NCBI GenBank assembly: GCA_963082975.1
Contig: OY720345.1
Span: forward strand, 34,356,611-34,420,610
Source: Labia minor
Lineage: Eukaryota; Arthropoda; Insecta; Dermaptera; Spongiphoridae
Reading direction: 5' to 3'
Length of the DNA: 64,000 bases
Shown here: positions 41,401 through 55,400 of the stretch, in pieces
How the letters are laid out: the number at the start of each line of letters is the position of its first letter
Numbering within the stretch: the stretch's first letter is position 1
Program-made: the position numbers and the translations under genes
The notes under the pieces: generated by a model
What the model was told of the DNA's origin: nothing
Database searches by the model: none
Seen by the model: only the letters and a program-made list of their open reading frames with translations

Positions 41401-44400
41401 TCTGCCCGTCCGTCCGTCCGTATAGATGTGTACAGCCTGAACGGCTCAACGGATTTTGATGAAATTTAGTATATTTACTTAATGCATCAGTGGGATGAAT
41501 TGATCAACTTTTGGTGCAAATCCGGAAACCCGAAGTGGTAGTATTAGCGATCGACGATAGGAAAGGAAGGGTTATTTTCACACCAAATTTCACATGAGGA
41601 GATTTTTTTACATATCACCACGAATGTATTGGTTTTATCCTCGGGAAAAATCATCTTCATTATGTTTTTCTTAATTTAAAATTATATGACGTCACCCAGC
41701 CCTTCATGACGTCACAGCCTCCTTATTATGATCACGGGCAACGCCGGCTACTTCAGCTATATATTATAAATAAAATAAAATTAAAAATATTTATGTTCTA
41801 TGCCTATCTGTTTTTTATTACATTAATAGATATATTAAAATTATTTGAAATTGTTTCTGTAGCTGGAAATTAATTTATTTCAAACCGTCGGTCGGTTCGG
41901 ACCTGGCCACAGGTCAACTTATTTTCATTTATAAATTAACCCAAATGTACGTAAATCAGTTGTTTGATAAATTTAGATGATTAAAAATGCGTTGGATTAA
42001 TAATTCTTAGTTAATCAATGATTAATGGATTTCTTGTGATCTTTATAAATAGTATCTTTATGGAAATAGAAATGATTATTTATTTATTTATAAATTTCCT
42101 TCTCACTAAGAACGATTCGTATGTGTTTCTCACGTTTCAAATATTGACATTGAAGAAAATTTTTATAATCCATACATATTAAATATTAACAAGAACATTA
42201 TTCATTTATTTTATTTATGTAAATTACATAACAGATGGTGGAGTTTTCTGTTAATTTAAAAATTATTTATTTGGATATAAAACTAAAAACTAAAGTGAAA
42301 AAAGCATATTTGATTACTGTAATGTTAATTTTATATCTCAATAAATAATTTTTAAATTCCCAGTATTCATTCAAAAAAAAAAATTAAATATACTTCCCTA
42401 CTATCGTCGGTCGGTACACGCAGGCTTTTTGCTGGCTCTTAATACTTCACAAAAATAGCATTGAGGGGATCGCCTCTGTTAACGGATGCTCTGTGCAACT
42501 GGGGGATGATGTTAAAAGACTAAAGAAATTCCCTTTTAAATTATGCTTGCTCTGCAGCAGTGCGATATCTTGAACGCCTGCATAGTTAGAAATTGGGTGC
42601 CTGCAGCGCCATCTTTTATTGATAGCTTAAAAAATAAACAAGGATTCAGCTGGGCCGGCTCAGTGAGATGGACCTGCTGGGAAGTTAATGAATATGAAAG
42701 AAAGTTCTTTCTAAAAATCAAATAATTAATATTTATATAATTTCTTATAATAATAATAATAATATTCATATAAATATTTATATTATTACCGACCGACGAT
42801 AGTAAGGGAGGTATTGTTTTCACACCAAATTTCACATGTGGAGATTTTTACATATCTCCACGAATCATGCATTTCCTTAACAGAAAAAAGTATTTTTAGC
42901 ATGATTTCTGTCCGTCCGTCCGTCCGTCTGTCCGTCCGTCCGTATAGATGTGTACAGCCTGAACGGCTCAACGGATTTTGATGAAATTTAGTATATTTAC
43001 TTAATGCATCAGTGGGATGAATTGATCAACTTTTGGTGCAAATCCGGAAACCGGAAGTGGTAGTATTAGCGATCGACGATAGGAAGGGAAGGGTTATTTT
43101 CACACCAAATTTCACATGAGGAGATTTTTTTATATATCATCACGAATCATGCATTTTGTATTAGTTTTATCCTCGTGAAAATCATATTTATTAGTTTTTT
43201 CTTGATTTAAAATTATATGACGTCATCCAGCCATTCATGACGTCACAGCCTGGTCTTGCATATATATTATAAATAAAATAAAATTAAAAATGTTTATATT
43301 TATTATTTATGTATCCATATCTGTTTTTTATTACATTAATAGATATATTAAAATTATTTGAAATTGTTTCTGTAGCTGCTAATTAATTTACTTCAAACCG
43401 TCGGTCGGTTCGGACCTGGCCACAGGTCAACTTATTTTCTTAAAATCTCGTAACATTTTAATTTGGACAGTATTTGACTGCTGTTATAAATTAATTTTAT
43501 TAAGGAAAAAACTAATTAAAATTATTTTTATAAATGTGACCAATACTGATTGATTATTTACCTCTAAAACACTTTTATGCATAATTTTTAAAATCACAAA
43601 TACATAGACACATACATTTACAATTTTTGTTAGTATAATAAGATTAGATATAAATATTATATATTTCATTGAATATATTCATATATATATATATAGGATG
43701 TTAAACATATAGCAATGTTTCTTTTTCGTTAGAGAATGAATATTTACTAAACAAGTGAATATCATTTTCTTATATTTAAAGAAATGTCTTTCTGGTTTAA
43801 TCAGGATTCGAATATTGAAGACCCGTTTTCGTAAAAGCGGAGCTCTCAATATCAGTCATGTTGAGGGATCAACAAAAATCAATCGAAGACGAAAGATGCT
43901 CGTTACTGTACCGGCGGGTAACGTCAACCACCATTTCGGTTAATCCTTCATTCAGGTTCTTAATTTCATTCGCCAGCAATTTTGATTCACTTATTTAAAT
44001 CTCAGAACTTTATACTTATTAATTCTCTTTATTTATCAATTTCAAAACATCGTTTGATCTGTTAACTTTATTAATCATTTGGAAAAAAAATATTAGCTGA
44101 GGCCAGGCACAGGACCGACCGCCGATATGAAATAAATTAATTCCCAAACAACATTATATATACATATATATATATATATGTATAAAGTATAATAAAAAAA
44201 AATATATTTTTAAAACTTGAATTAAAATGATTGAATTATATTATCTTGGTTTTTATTTTTAGTTTAATTACTCAATTATTAGTTACTACCATATTTTATG
44301 TGAAATATTTTCCGACAATGAATATAAAATTAATACTTTTTAAACTACTACTTCTGGTTTCCGGGTATACACCAAAAGTTGATCACAATTCATCATACTG

Positions 44401-44452
44401 ATACATTAAGTAAATACACCAAATTTTATCAAAATCCGTTGAGCCGTTCAAG

Positions 44453-44484
<32 letters not shown>

Positions 44485-47400
44485 CTATACGGACGGACGT
44501 ACAGACATGTTAAAAATACTTTTTTCTGCTAAGAAAATTCATGATTCGTAGAGATATGTAAAAATCTCCTCATGAGAAATTTAGTGTGAAAACAATACCT
44601 CCCTTACTATCGTCGGTCGGTAAAAATAGAATATGATATTTTCATCAACAAAAAAATAATTAATATTACATTAGAAATTCTATTTAATTCTAAAATGATC
44701 ACTTTTTACAATTACTTGTATTACTTATCCCGGGTGCATCCAGTTTTTGTAGTTTTATTATTTCACCCTCTCTTTAAAATTAACCAATCGCTAAACCCTC
44801 TCAGTGTTAATGCCCGTCCGTCCTCTCTCCCAAGGATGACTTCCACACACCTTACTTCCTTCTCCTCCTAGTCTCTCTCGCATCATACATTTCTAGAATT
44901 ATTTCATTTTCTTCAAATTGTATTATTTTAATATATTAAATAATTTATTTTCTATTCTAATTTAATACTTTAAGTAATTGATATTTTATTCTATTTTAAT
45001 TATCTTCCTTTCTAATATCTTAGAAATTACATCCTGATTTCCATTACATTATTGAGCTCAACATTGATCATTTTTGTTCGGTTTACATTAGATTGATTCA
45101 TCGAAATCTGTTTGGCACATTCTATTCACTCCTACATCATCTCTTCTTAGATTATTTTCACAAATCCAAAAAACAATTTATATACAAACTTATTACATGA
45201 AATTATTAAACAAATAAATTAACAAATAATTAGAAAAAGAATTGTCATTTAAACTTATATAATTTATTATGATTATATTTTTTTAGTAAATGATAACAGT
45301 TGTCATTATCACTAATAGACTAACTATAAGATAGAAATATCTATTGATCCCTCTTGCGATTGAGATTTATTCAAAATTTTAGAGGCTAAAAGGGTTATTC
45401 ACCTTTCAATCATTTTTTAACAAATCTTCCAAATGTTAATTTATATACAGGGTAATCGAAAAAGGTGGACGGAATTTTGTTGCACAACTATTCGATAAAT
45501 AAACACCTTATCAACACGAAATTAAGATATTGAGTAGCATTTACTAGAGGTCAGTAGAGGAGGATCGTATTGTCGGACCTTTCATGTTTGCAGAAAACAC
45601 GGTTACAGGCACAATTTATTTAGACATGTTGGAAATGTTCAAGTTCAAGAGATTGAAAGGGAAAAGGGCATTAATATCATTTTCCTGCAGGATGGAGCTC
45701 CATGTCACTATAGCCTAATCGTCCAAGATGCTCTCAATTACAGATTTCCTAACCTTTGGATTGGGAGGAATGGTCCTGTTTTGTGGCCGCCTAGAAGTCC
45801 TGATTTTACGCCTTTGGATTTTTTTATTTCGAGGTTACGTTAAGAACATCGTTTATCGTGATCTTCAACATCTGAAAGAAAGAATTTACGAAGCCATTGC
45901 GACTGTGACTCCTGCAATGCTTCAAAACATGTTGCGGGTGATTGATTATCGGTTAAATGTGTCGTGTGATGGGGGGAGCATATATCGAAACTTTTTAAGA
46001 GTACATAAAAAAGATTTTCTGTCATTGATGTATAAATAAATATTCTACCATTTGTATTACGGTTTTTATTACTCTTCGAAATCCACCTTTTTCGATGACC
46101 GTATATAATAAAACAATGCCATAATTGATATATATATAATAATAAAACAATTAAAGTTATTTACAAAATGATAACCGATTGCGTACATTTTATTCTTTAA
46201 TTAAGGTTTGTCCCTACCACCAACATTCAACGTACTCCCGCTCCTTGGCGCACTTTCATTAATTATTACAATCCATTTCAACCCTGTCTCAGTAGTAAAT
46301 AAATCAAGTCAAAATTATTGCAATTTTCCATTGTGATTAATCAACCATTTATAAATTTATGCCAGTTATTAGGAAATAATAATATTTATAAACATTTGAT
46401 TTTATAAAAATTTTCTTAATTAAAATTCAATATTATTCCTTTTTATATTAAATTGATTCTAATTTATGATAATTTCAAGACTTGTGCGAGACATGTTTAC
46501 CACTACCAATTGGATTTCATTATAAAATAAAGTTTATCAACAAATTAAATTTTAATTATTTTCATTTTTAAGAAATATTTTATTAATACCATTAATAAAT
46601 AAAATATATAATAAAACAAATATATTATAATATGATTAATATTATATTTGATTAATAAAATATTAATAAAGATGACTTTTGAAAGAATAATCATATCCTT
46701 TAATACTTATAATTTATAATATAGTGTAAATGAAATACAATTTTAAAAAATAACATTGATAAAGAGAAATTTTATATGAATAATAACAAGTAAATCTGGA
46801 TTTTGTTTTGTAACTATTGTTAACTCTAGCCACAACCGCCCCCCCCCCCCCTCCCTCGAAACCCATATTTATATAAACGAATATATACATATATTACAAA
46901 TACATCAACATACAAAATAGAATCGATAAAAACTAATTCTCAAAACATTTAAAGATAATAATAGTTATAAAAATTATTTGAATATCTTTTTATTAACTAT
47001 ATTATATATATAAATAATATATTATTATATAATAATAATTTCCCTAGTCAAAAAAGTAAGAACTGATTGATCTACCCTCGTATTTCTCCCTTTTATTAAA
47101 ATAAGGTGAGCAATATATTCGAATTGCTAATTAGAGGCACGCTCACTTCCTCCAACAAAATTAAAACATTTTTTTATAAGTCAAAAAGTAACAAAAAACA
47201 ATTTTAATTTATGTCATAACTTCTAAATTTATCAATCATTTTAATGAGATATTCTTTCTTTTTAGTTTTATATTAAAATTAAATATTAAATAGGTTATAA
47301 TAAAATAAGTTGACCTGTGGCCAGGTCCGAACCGACCGACTGTTTGAAATAAATTAATTTCCAGCTACAGAAACAATTTCAAATAATTTTAATATATCTA

Positions 47401-50400
47401 TTAATGTAATAAAAAACAGATATGGATACATAAATAATAAATATAAACATTTTTAATTTTATTTTATTTATAATATATATGCAAGACCAGGCTGTAACGT
47501 CATGAATCGCTGGATGACGTCATATAATTTTAAATCAAGAAAAAACTAATAAATATGATTTTTCTCGAGGATAAAACCAATACAAAGTGAATGATTCGTG
47601 ATGATATGTAAAAAATCTCCTCATGTGAAATTTGGTGTGAAAATAATCCTTTCCTTCCTATCGTCAATCGCTAATACTACCACTTCCGGTTTCCGGATTT
47701 GCACCAAAAGTTGATCAATTCATCCCACTGATGCATTAAGTAAATATACCAAATTTCATCAAAATCGGTTGAGCCGTTCAGGCTGTACACATCTATACGG
47801 ACGGACGGACAGACGGACAGACATCATGCTAAAAATACTTTTTTCTGTTAAGAAAATGCATGATTCGTGGAGATATGTAAAAATCTCCACATGTGAAATT
47901 TGGTGTGAAAACAATACCTCCCTTACTATCGTCGGTCGGTAAAAATGTATTTATTTATGTTTGTATTTTATACTGTACTATAGCTACCACAATCAAGATA
48001 TAAGGTACCACCAGTGGTATATACATGTACCACAGTTTGACAACCTCTGCTCTATTCAATTTATGGTTTTATTTGATTCTATTTAATCCCAGCTGCTTTT
48101 TAATCATTTAATTGGAATAATTCTGAATTTTTCGCCCCATTAAATGACCAAATTGAATAGTAATTGTTCGGAAGGGATACTCTCTTAAACTAGTAGCTTT
48201 AGTAACCTCTGCCCTTCATCCCTTGCTCTCTCAATGTGGTTAAATCGGAATCCAAATAGCCCTACGGGAATGTAACAATTACAGACTCCCATCTGTTACC
48301 ATTTTTTTTTATTTCAATTGAATATACTCCTCCATTCACACATATCTATGATTATACTCAATTAAAAGAGAGTAGAACTTAATAAACTTACAATTAAAAA
48401 ATAAATCGTAGATTAATAATTAATGATAGTAAGTTCAATATATATAACATAATTCTAAGTTTTAATTTTTTAAAGTTTAATGTTGGAATTGTATATCTTA
48501 TTTTAATAAATTATTCAGTTGATTCTGAAGTTTTTTCAAAAACTTCTAGGATATTGTTAAATGTTGGGAATTTAAATCGACTTTAGAGAACTCATTTGAA
48601 AAAAATATTTTTAGTATATTGATATTAAGAATCTTAGGTGGGTCCGCAAAGTACAGGTATTATTGTACAAAACGTATAAATAAAATTTGAAGAATTATGC
48701 CTGTGGTTTTGGTTCCTTTTGTTATTCATATGTATCATTATCTTGATTAAATCTAAAATTGTGTTATGGTGTGAAAAGTTTTATAATGTAATTATAATTT
48801 ATAATTTAATATCTTCATCTAACTAAATTTTTGAATCGGTTCTATCCCTATAGAATAATCGTTTGTAGAATTAATATGTTTATATGATCATTATTTTTTA
48901 TCACCTTGGCTCTTTGTTGATGGCACCTTGTCACTTGCTGTGATTGGCAATCAACGTGTTAAAAAATTTCCACTTTCAGCTATTCAATCAAACTGAAATT
49001 TTATATATAGCAGTTTTATACAATTTTTCATCATGTGAAAAATTATCAAACATATATCTTTATTTTTACGGTCACTTTAGAGGAAAAACAATCAAAACGT
49101 TGTAAGTAATGACCCTTTTCCGGATGAGCTACTTTTCTCAAAAGTTGATAGAAAACTACGAATTTGGAATAAATTTGTACTAAATTTCATGATTCTAGCT
49201 CAAACCGTTTTTGTGTAATCTTGACTACATACACACACATACATAGAGACATTTTTCTCAATCTTAGTAAAAATGACTCAGGGGCCTTTAAAATATTATA
49301 AATATGATAACTTTATTTATAAATATGATCATTTGTTTATAATACATTAATTTGCTAGATATGGAAAAAATTTTATACAAATAAATTTATTTTTATTGGT
49401 TTAGTTTAGAAGATGTTGACTGGAAAAACAACGGGAATTTTATTCATATGAAACACATGATTAGATTACATTTAACACATGCATAAGCAGAATATTAAAC
49501 TTTAAAAGATTGTCCACTGCTGAAATGTGTTTTGCATTATAATCGATTTAACATAAACATATATTATTATAAAATATAAATGATTGCATTCTCATTTTAA
49601 TTTTCTTTTAAGAATATTTAAAATTAGCTGGAGTGTCTCCACTCGACTATCTCTCAATTTGAATTGGATTAAATAACATAATATATTCTATTTAAATTAA
49701 ATTTAATTAATTATAAATTATAAATTAAAATTAATAAATAATATTTATTAAACCAGCGCATGTTTGGCTCTTTGTTGATGGAACCACGTCACGTGTTGGC
49801 GCGTGAGATTTGCAGTGTTAAAAAATTAATTCTGGTACTTTCAGCGATTCAATCAAGCTGAAATTCTATATATAGCAGTTTTATACAATTTTTAATCATG
49901 TGAAAAATTATCAAACATATCTTTATTTTTACGGCTACTTTAGAGGAAAAAAAAAATAAAAACGTTGTAGGATACTAATGACCCTCTTCCGGTTGAGCTA
50001 CATTTCTCAAAAGTTGATAGAAAACTACGAATTTTGAATAATGACCATGTACCAAATTTCATGATTCTAGCTCAAACTGTTTTTAACTAATCTCTTCTAC
50101 ATACATACACACACAGACATTTTTTTCAACCTTAGTGAAAATGATTCAGGAACCTTCGAAACGTATAAAAACATCAAAATCTCAACATCGAAAATTTTCG
50201 TGATCGCAATACTATCTCTGGCGATTCAATTTATTATTTATTTTTTCTTTTAATAGATTTTTCGAATTTTTTCATTCTTTATCAATAATTTTTTGGATTG
50301 TCTTCGGTAATCATCGATGAAAATCTAATTGAACGTGATTGCTTTATGGGTGTAGTCTTTCACGACCCCTTGGAGATTAATCAAAACTCTCAGGATCAAA

Positions 50401-52421
50401 CTTTATCGAAGTAATATTATATGTATTTTGAACAATCAAGAAACGATTGATTTTTTTTCTAATCTACTTTAATCTTGGTTCAAGAGCCTCTTTTATTACA
50501 TTTCTTTTTTTATAACCAATTATAATCAATAACATTTTCTGCATACTTTTCTAAACAATGTATATGCTATATTTGTTTCCTTCTGAAAGTAATAATATTC
50601 TTTCAAATAGCCAGTTCTTACTGATTAATAATATCGGTTATTGTATACTAAATGAATATAAATATCAAAATTAGTTAGAAATAATAATAATGTTGCTGGA
50701 GTATAAGCGCTATCCTTACTTAGGATGTATTTTCTTAAGTAAGATCTAGAAGTTCAAAGATTTTTTAGAATTTTCCATAATAGTCAATTTTTTCATAAAA
50801 AATAGCATATTCTCTGTAGTTTCTCTGATATTTTTGCTTTAAATATAGCTCTGTTATTGCTGAATTAATTTTCTTATTGGCTGTAAGCCCAAAATTGGTA
50901 AAAACATCTTTGAAATATTATGATTTGATATAATTTGATGAGGTTTAAGGGGTTGCTACCGCAGCACATAAAATTTTCATTTTTTTAAGTTGTGTATAGT
51001 CTCTGGTGGCAATAATAATACATTATTTGATAATTTCGCAAGAATTGTCAGAGACCTTTTTTAGGCTTAGCTTTATGAGGTATTCTAGTCTCGGATCACT
51101 GGTACAAAGCCTCACAGTATAGTCACCGGAGGCCACAACTGTGGTGACTCTTTAAATAAAAAAATAATTATTTTTTGTTAAATTAGTAATTAAAATTAGG
51201 TTATAATTTAAAAAAACAACTAAAAGTGGTTATTATAGCCAAATAGATATCAAGTGAAATATAGATCAATATATATTATTTTAATTTATTTATGAAATTT
51301 TAATGTTTCTTTTATTATTATATGTGCTTATCATTATATAAGATGTTTATAAATATATATATATATAAATCTATTTTATCTTGATATAGATCTTCTTCTT
51401 CTTCTACTTCTTATTAGGTCTAGGACCTGTTATATATGATATAGATCTATAATCTAATATTCTACGAAAATATTCAATGAAAATAGACAAGTTTCTAATT
51501 GCAAATATAAAAATAGTTTAAAATTTAATGATTAACCAAAAGGAAAAAAAAAAAAAGAAAATTATAGCTATATGAATGTATTATATCACTTAATGTATAT
51601 TTTATCATGTGTATCTTAAACTAATAGAGTGAATGGTTGTTTTTGTTTATTTTTACTTTCAGTATTAATGCCGTGCCATATTTCTGCGTCGTCTATAAGC
51701 ATTTGGAGAAAATGGTGAGATAAGCATCGCGATTCTACTAATTTCTATAATAATTTTCAAATTCACATATCTATATCTATATATATTCATTTATATACAT
51801 ACCTCCTATTAACATATATAGATACTTGTTATCAGCCATTCATTCATCTTGGACATACTATACTGTTACTATCTTTCTCTCTCTATCTCTGTTTCTCTTT
51901 ACTCTTTATAACTGTTGGCGTGTCCCTTTGGGTGTGTCCTATGACCCTCTTTTTTTTCATTGTGTAGCTTAAAAACTTTAATGCAACGAAATATTTTTTT
52001 TTTTTATAATTAGTAAAATATTCACTCTCAAACTAAAATTTCATGCCCTAATTGATGGATGGATATTGATTTAAGCGAAATGGATCAGGACCCATTTCGA
52101 GCTCAAAATTTACCCACCTCTTTTTATGTTCATGTATCAACTTATTTATTTTTGTTTCTTTGGTTTGTTCTTTTTTCTTTGTTTTTTTCTTTGTTTTTTT
52201 CTTGATTGAACATCATTTTTTTTCGTTAGATCTAGGAGAATTTGAGTCAGTTGATTTTGGGTTCAAGAACATCGGGTATATAAAAAACATACTTTGTTGT
52301 TATGTTCCCAGTTGGCGGACGAAGTTGGAAAAATACTGGAATTAATCGAGGTACCGACAAATGTGGAAAAAACGAAACTAGATTAATTATTCATGAGTTT
52401 TTAGGCTATTAACGACAGCTA

Positions 52422-52461
<40 letters not shown>

Positions 52462-55400
52462 AATATATACATATATATATATATACAATGGATTTAGTCA
52501 CGCTTAGACAGTGGTTGGCTTTTTTAAAATATCATGTTCTATATTACATTATTATTATTATTATTATTATTATCCTTATTATTCTATTTTCTATTGATCT
52601 TCTAAATGAAGCAATCTGATCTTTTTCTTAGAGTTCTTTAGTGGTGTTATTTTGCAACCCTGTGTAATAAACACATCAATGTTCTTGTCGCTGTCATCTA
52701 GAACTTTGCTTTTATATGTTTATCTGCGTGTGTGTGCGTGTGTGTTCTATTGCATCTTGCTTTCACTTTCAGCTTTTTGTTAATCCATATTTTCTAAAAC
52801 GGCACTCGTCATTAATGATATATATATATATTTTAAAAATTAACCATTCATTTTTATAAATAAATCAATAAAAATAAAATTTAAAAATCAGTTAAGAATA
52901 TATTACTTGAAGAATATTGGTGAAAAAATTTTTTTTTAATTTTTTTCAAAAAAGAAAGTTTAAATTGATTATATTTAATTGAGAGTGTGGGGACTTATTA
53001 AAATTTGATTTCAAATATTTAATAATAATAAAATTTAAGTGTTATTTCTATTTGTAAGCGTAAGAGTAGTCTTGTTTAAATATAATTTAATTATAAAAAA
53101 GTAATCATATTCATTTCTACAGAATATATGTACATTAAACAAATTTTGTTATTAGTGATATGTATATTCAATTCACCGGTCATTTGTCTTATTTATCTGT
53201 TATTCTCTTTTCTGTGATTTTATAATCGTAATCATGATCAAGAAATATACAAACATAGCAATTCTATTTTATATAATAATTTTTTTTTTTACTTTTGGCT
53301 TAAATATATTTTTTAAAATCTCTCTTCCTCTAATAACATTGATCACGCCTCACTTTAGAATGAATCCTTCATTTAAAACAGGGCTTTTTAAACTTTTTTC
53401 ATTCGCAACCCCATTTATGATTGCGAGTTTCCTGGCGACCCCGTATAAATATAAAAGAAAGATAAATAAATATTTTTTGATGATTTATTTATTAGGTAAC
53501 AATATACAGTACATATAAATCTAGAATCTAGGTGTGTATTTGTATAATTTCTAGATTCTATATGTTACAAAATCGTGTATTTAAATATTTGACATTAAAA
53601 TCTCTCGCGACCCCAGAATTTTGCTACGCGACCCATAGTTTAAGAAGGCCTGATTTAAAAGGAAGAAAACTATTTTTTTTTTTTTTTTTGGAAAATTACA
53701 TTATTAATTTAGGTCGAGAATTATAAAAATGAATTTTATTTATTTTCAAAATTTCTTAGTAATTGTTAAATAATTATATCCAAAATTATCTTATTTATAT
53801 ATCTAAATCTATTCATTATTTATTTCTATCTTATTCAATAGAAAAAAAATAAAATATAATATTTTTAAATTATATAGGTTATATAGGATTCAATAAATAT
53901 ACTTGCTATATATTTTCTTACGAAATTGCCAATTAAATTATTGGAATATTCCCGAAAATCTCGTTAAATGATGGCACCCTTAAATCCACCACTCGAACCC
54001 GCATTTTTTTTTCTTCTTTATTGGTATCGAATGACGAGTGTCGTTATATCTCCTATTCCTTTGAAACGTGATGAATTGAATAACGAATAACAAACAATAA
54101 ATTAGGTATTACTTGTTATTCGTTTTCACGAAGATTGTTATCTGTTTATTTTCATTATTTATTTATTTATTTCTATTTTATTTATTTATTTATTTTATGT
54201 TCTCCATCTTTCGTTATCTTCCTTATTTATTCAATGTCAGCATGTATGTTACATCATTATCTTGGTTATTCATTTTAATTTTTTTCTGCCAATGTTATCT
54301 CATAATTAACTTTTTATATTTTTTTTTTTGTTTTTGTTTGAGAATAAATTAATTGTAGAATAATAAAAATGAAATCTGGTAAATTTGTTATTTTAATGAA
54401 CCATTAAGGGAGAAAAAAAATATTTATTTATTTTAACTATAACCTAAAATTTCCTTCACATTCTTAAACATGTCACGTTTAATTCTTTATAGTTAAATTT
54501 TCTATATATTAACCATAACCTTTAACGATAGTTTATTTAAAGACATTTTTAGATGAGGATCAGTTCAGTTATAAAAACTGAATTGGCGATAGTAATATCC
54601 GAAATATTATATTTTTATTATGATTTTTATAAAATTTTACAAAACTATCCTTTCTTTAAAGAATCATTTATGATATTGCATTTATATTGATTCAATATTT
54701 AGGAAGAATTTATATTTGGTGAATTTGATTGTAAGATTTCATTCATTTGAACAGAATCGATTTTTTTTTTTTCACCAAACATTGGAATTTATTTCTGACA
54801 TTTTTAATCAAAGTCACTTTACGATCACTGGCGATATTAATATTAATAATAAAAATAAATAAATAATAAAACCAATTTGATGTGATTTCTTATTTATCAT
54901 ATTTAGAGAATTTTTTTTAATTAAAATGAATATACAAATATATATAATACAATGTTAGTTGATCAAATAATGAGAATTTTCTTTTTTTCCTTGATAAAAT
55001 ATAATATTTTGGTAATTGTTTACAAAACGGGAAGCTTCAGGGATTTGGATTCCATTTCTAATTCCAAATAAACTTTCCCTATGCAATATTTCTCGGTCTC
55101 TTCTAATACGAAATAAAAATTATTAAAATTTAACAGATAAACTTGTTATGAGCAGCCATTTAATAATGTTTTATTGACTAATTCACTAATTATTCACTTA
55201 TTCACTAATTTTCAGTTTTATTGGTTCGGTTTGTATATAGAAAAATTATGTAATTAATTATTTTTTTAATTTTCATATATCCAAACCAAACTAAAAAAAA
55301 AAATTACTCAAGCCCTCTGCTGGCCAAATGAATAAAACATGGTAGCTAAATAGAATATCAATAGATTAATATGCAAACTTTAATAATTTTTATCTGGTAA

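Larger units (their letters stand above)
30619..51662. other. stac intron 9, 21 kb, containing a nested gene
   Basis: It hosts the antisense TPR gene, four hAT-type short elements, two foldback elements, an IS630/Tc1 remnant, and most family B copies. The stretches 38320-39180, 46110-47300 and 50230-51660 hold nothing I can name. A G7/C14 pair at 39187-39226 beside GGCGCAACCAGG looks like one end of another hAT-type element. Confidence 0.65.

Noticed and set aside
46835-46860. End of a hAT element at a C13 tract
   Set aside because: Only one weak end and no duplication; left unassigned.
54113-54352. 79-codon hydrophobic frame as a membrane protein
   Set aside because: Built from TTTATT-rich sequence that encodes Phe/Leu/Ile by default; no other evidence.
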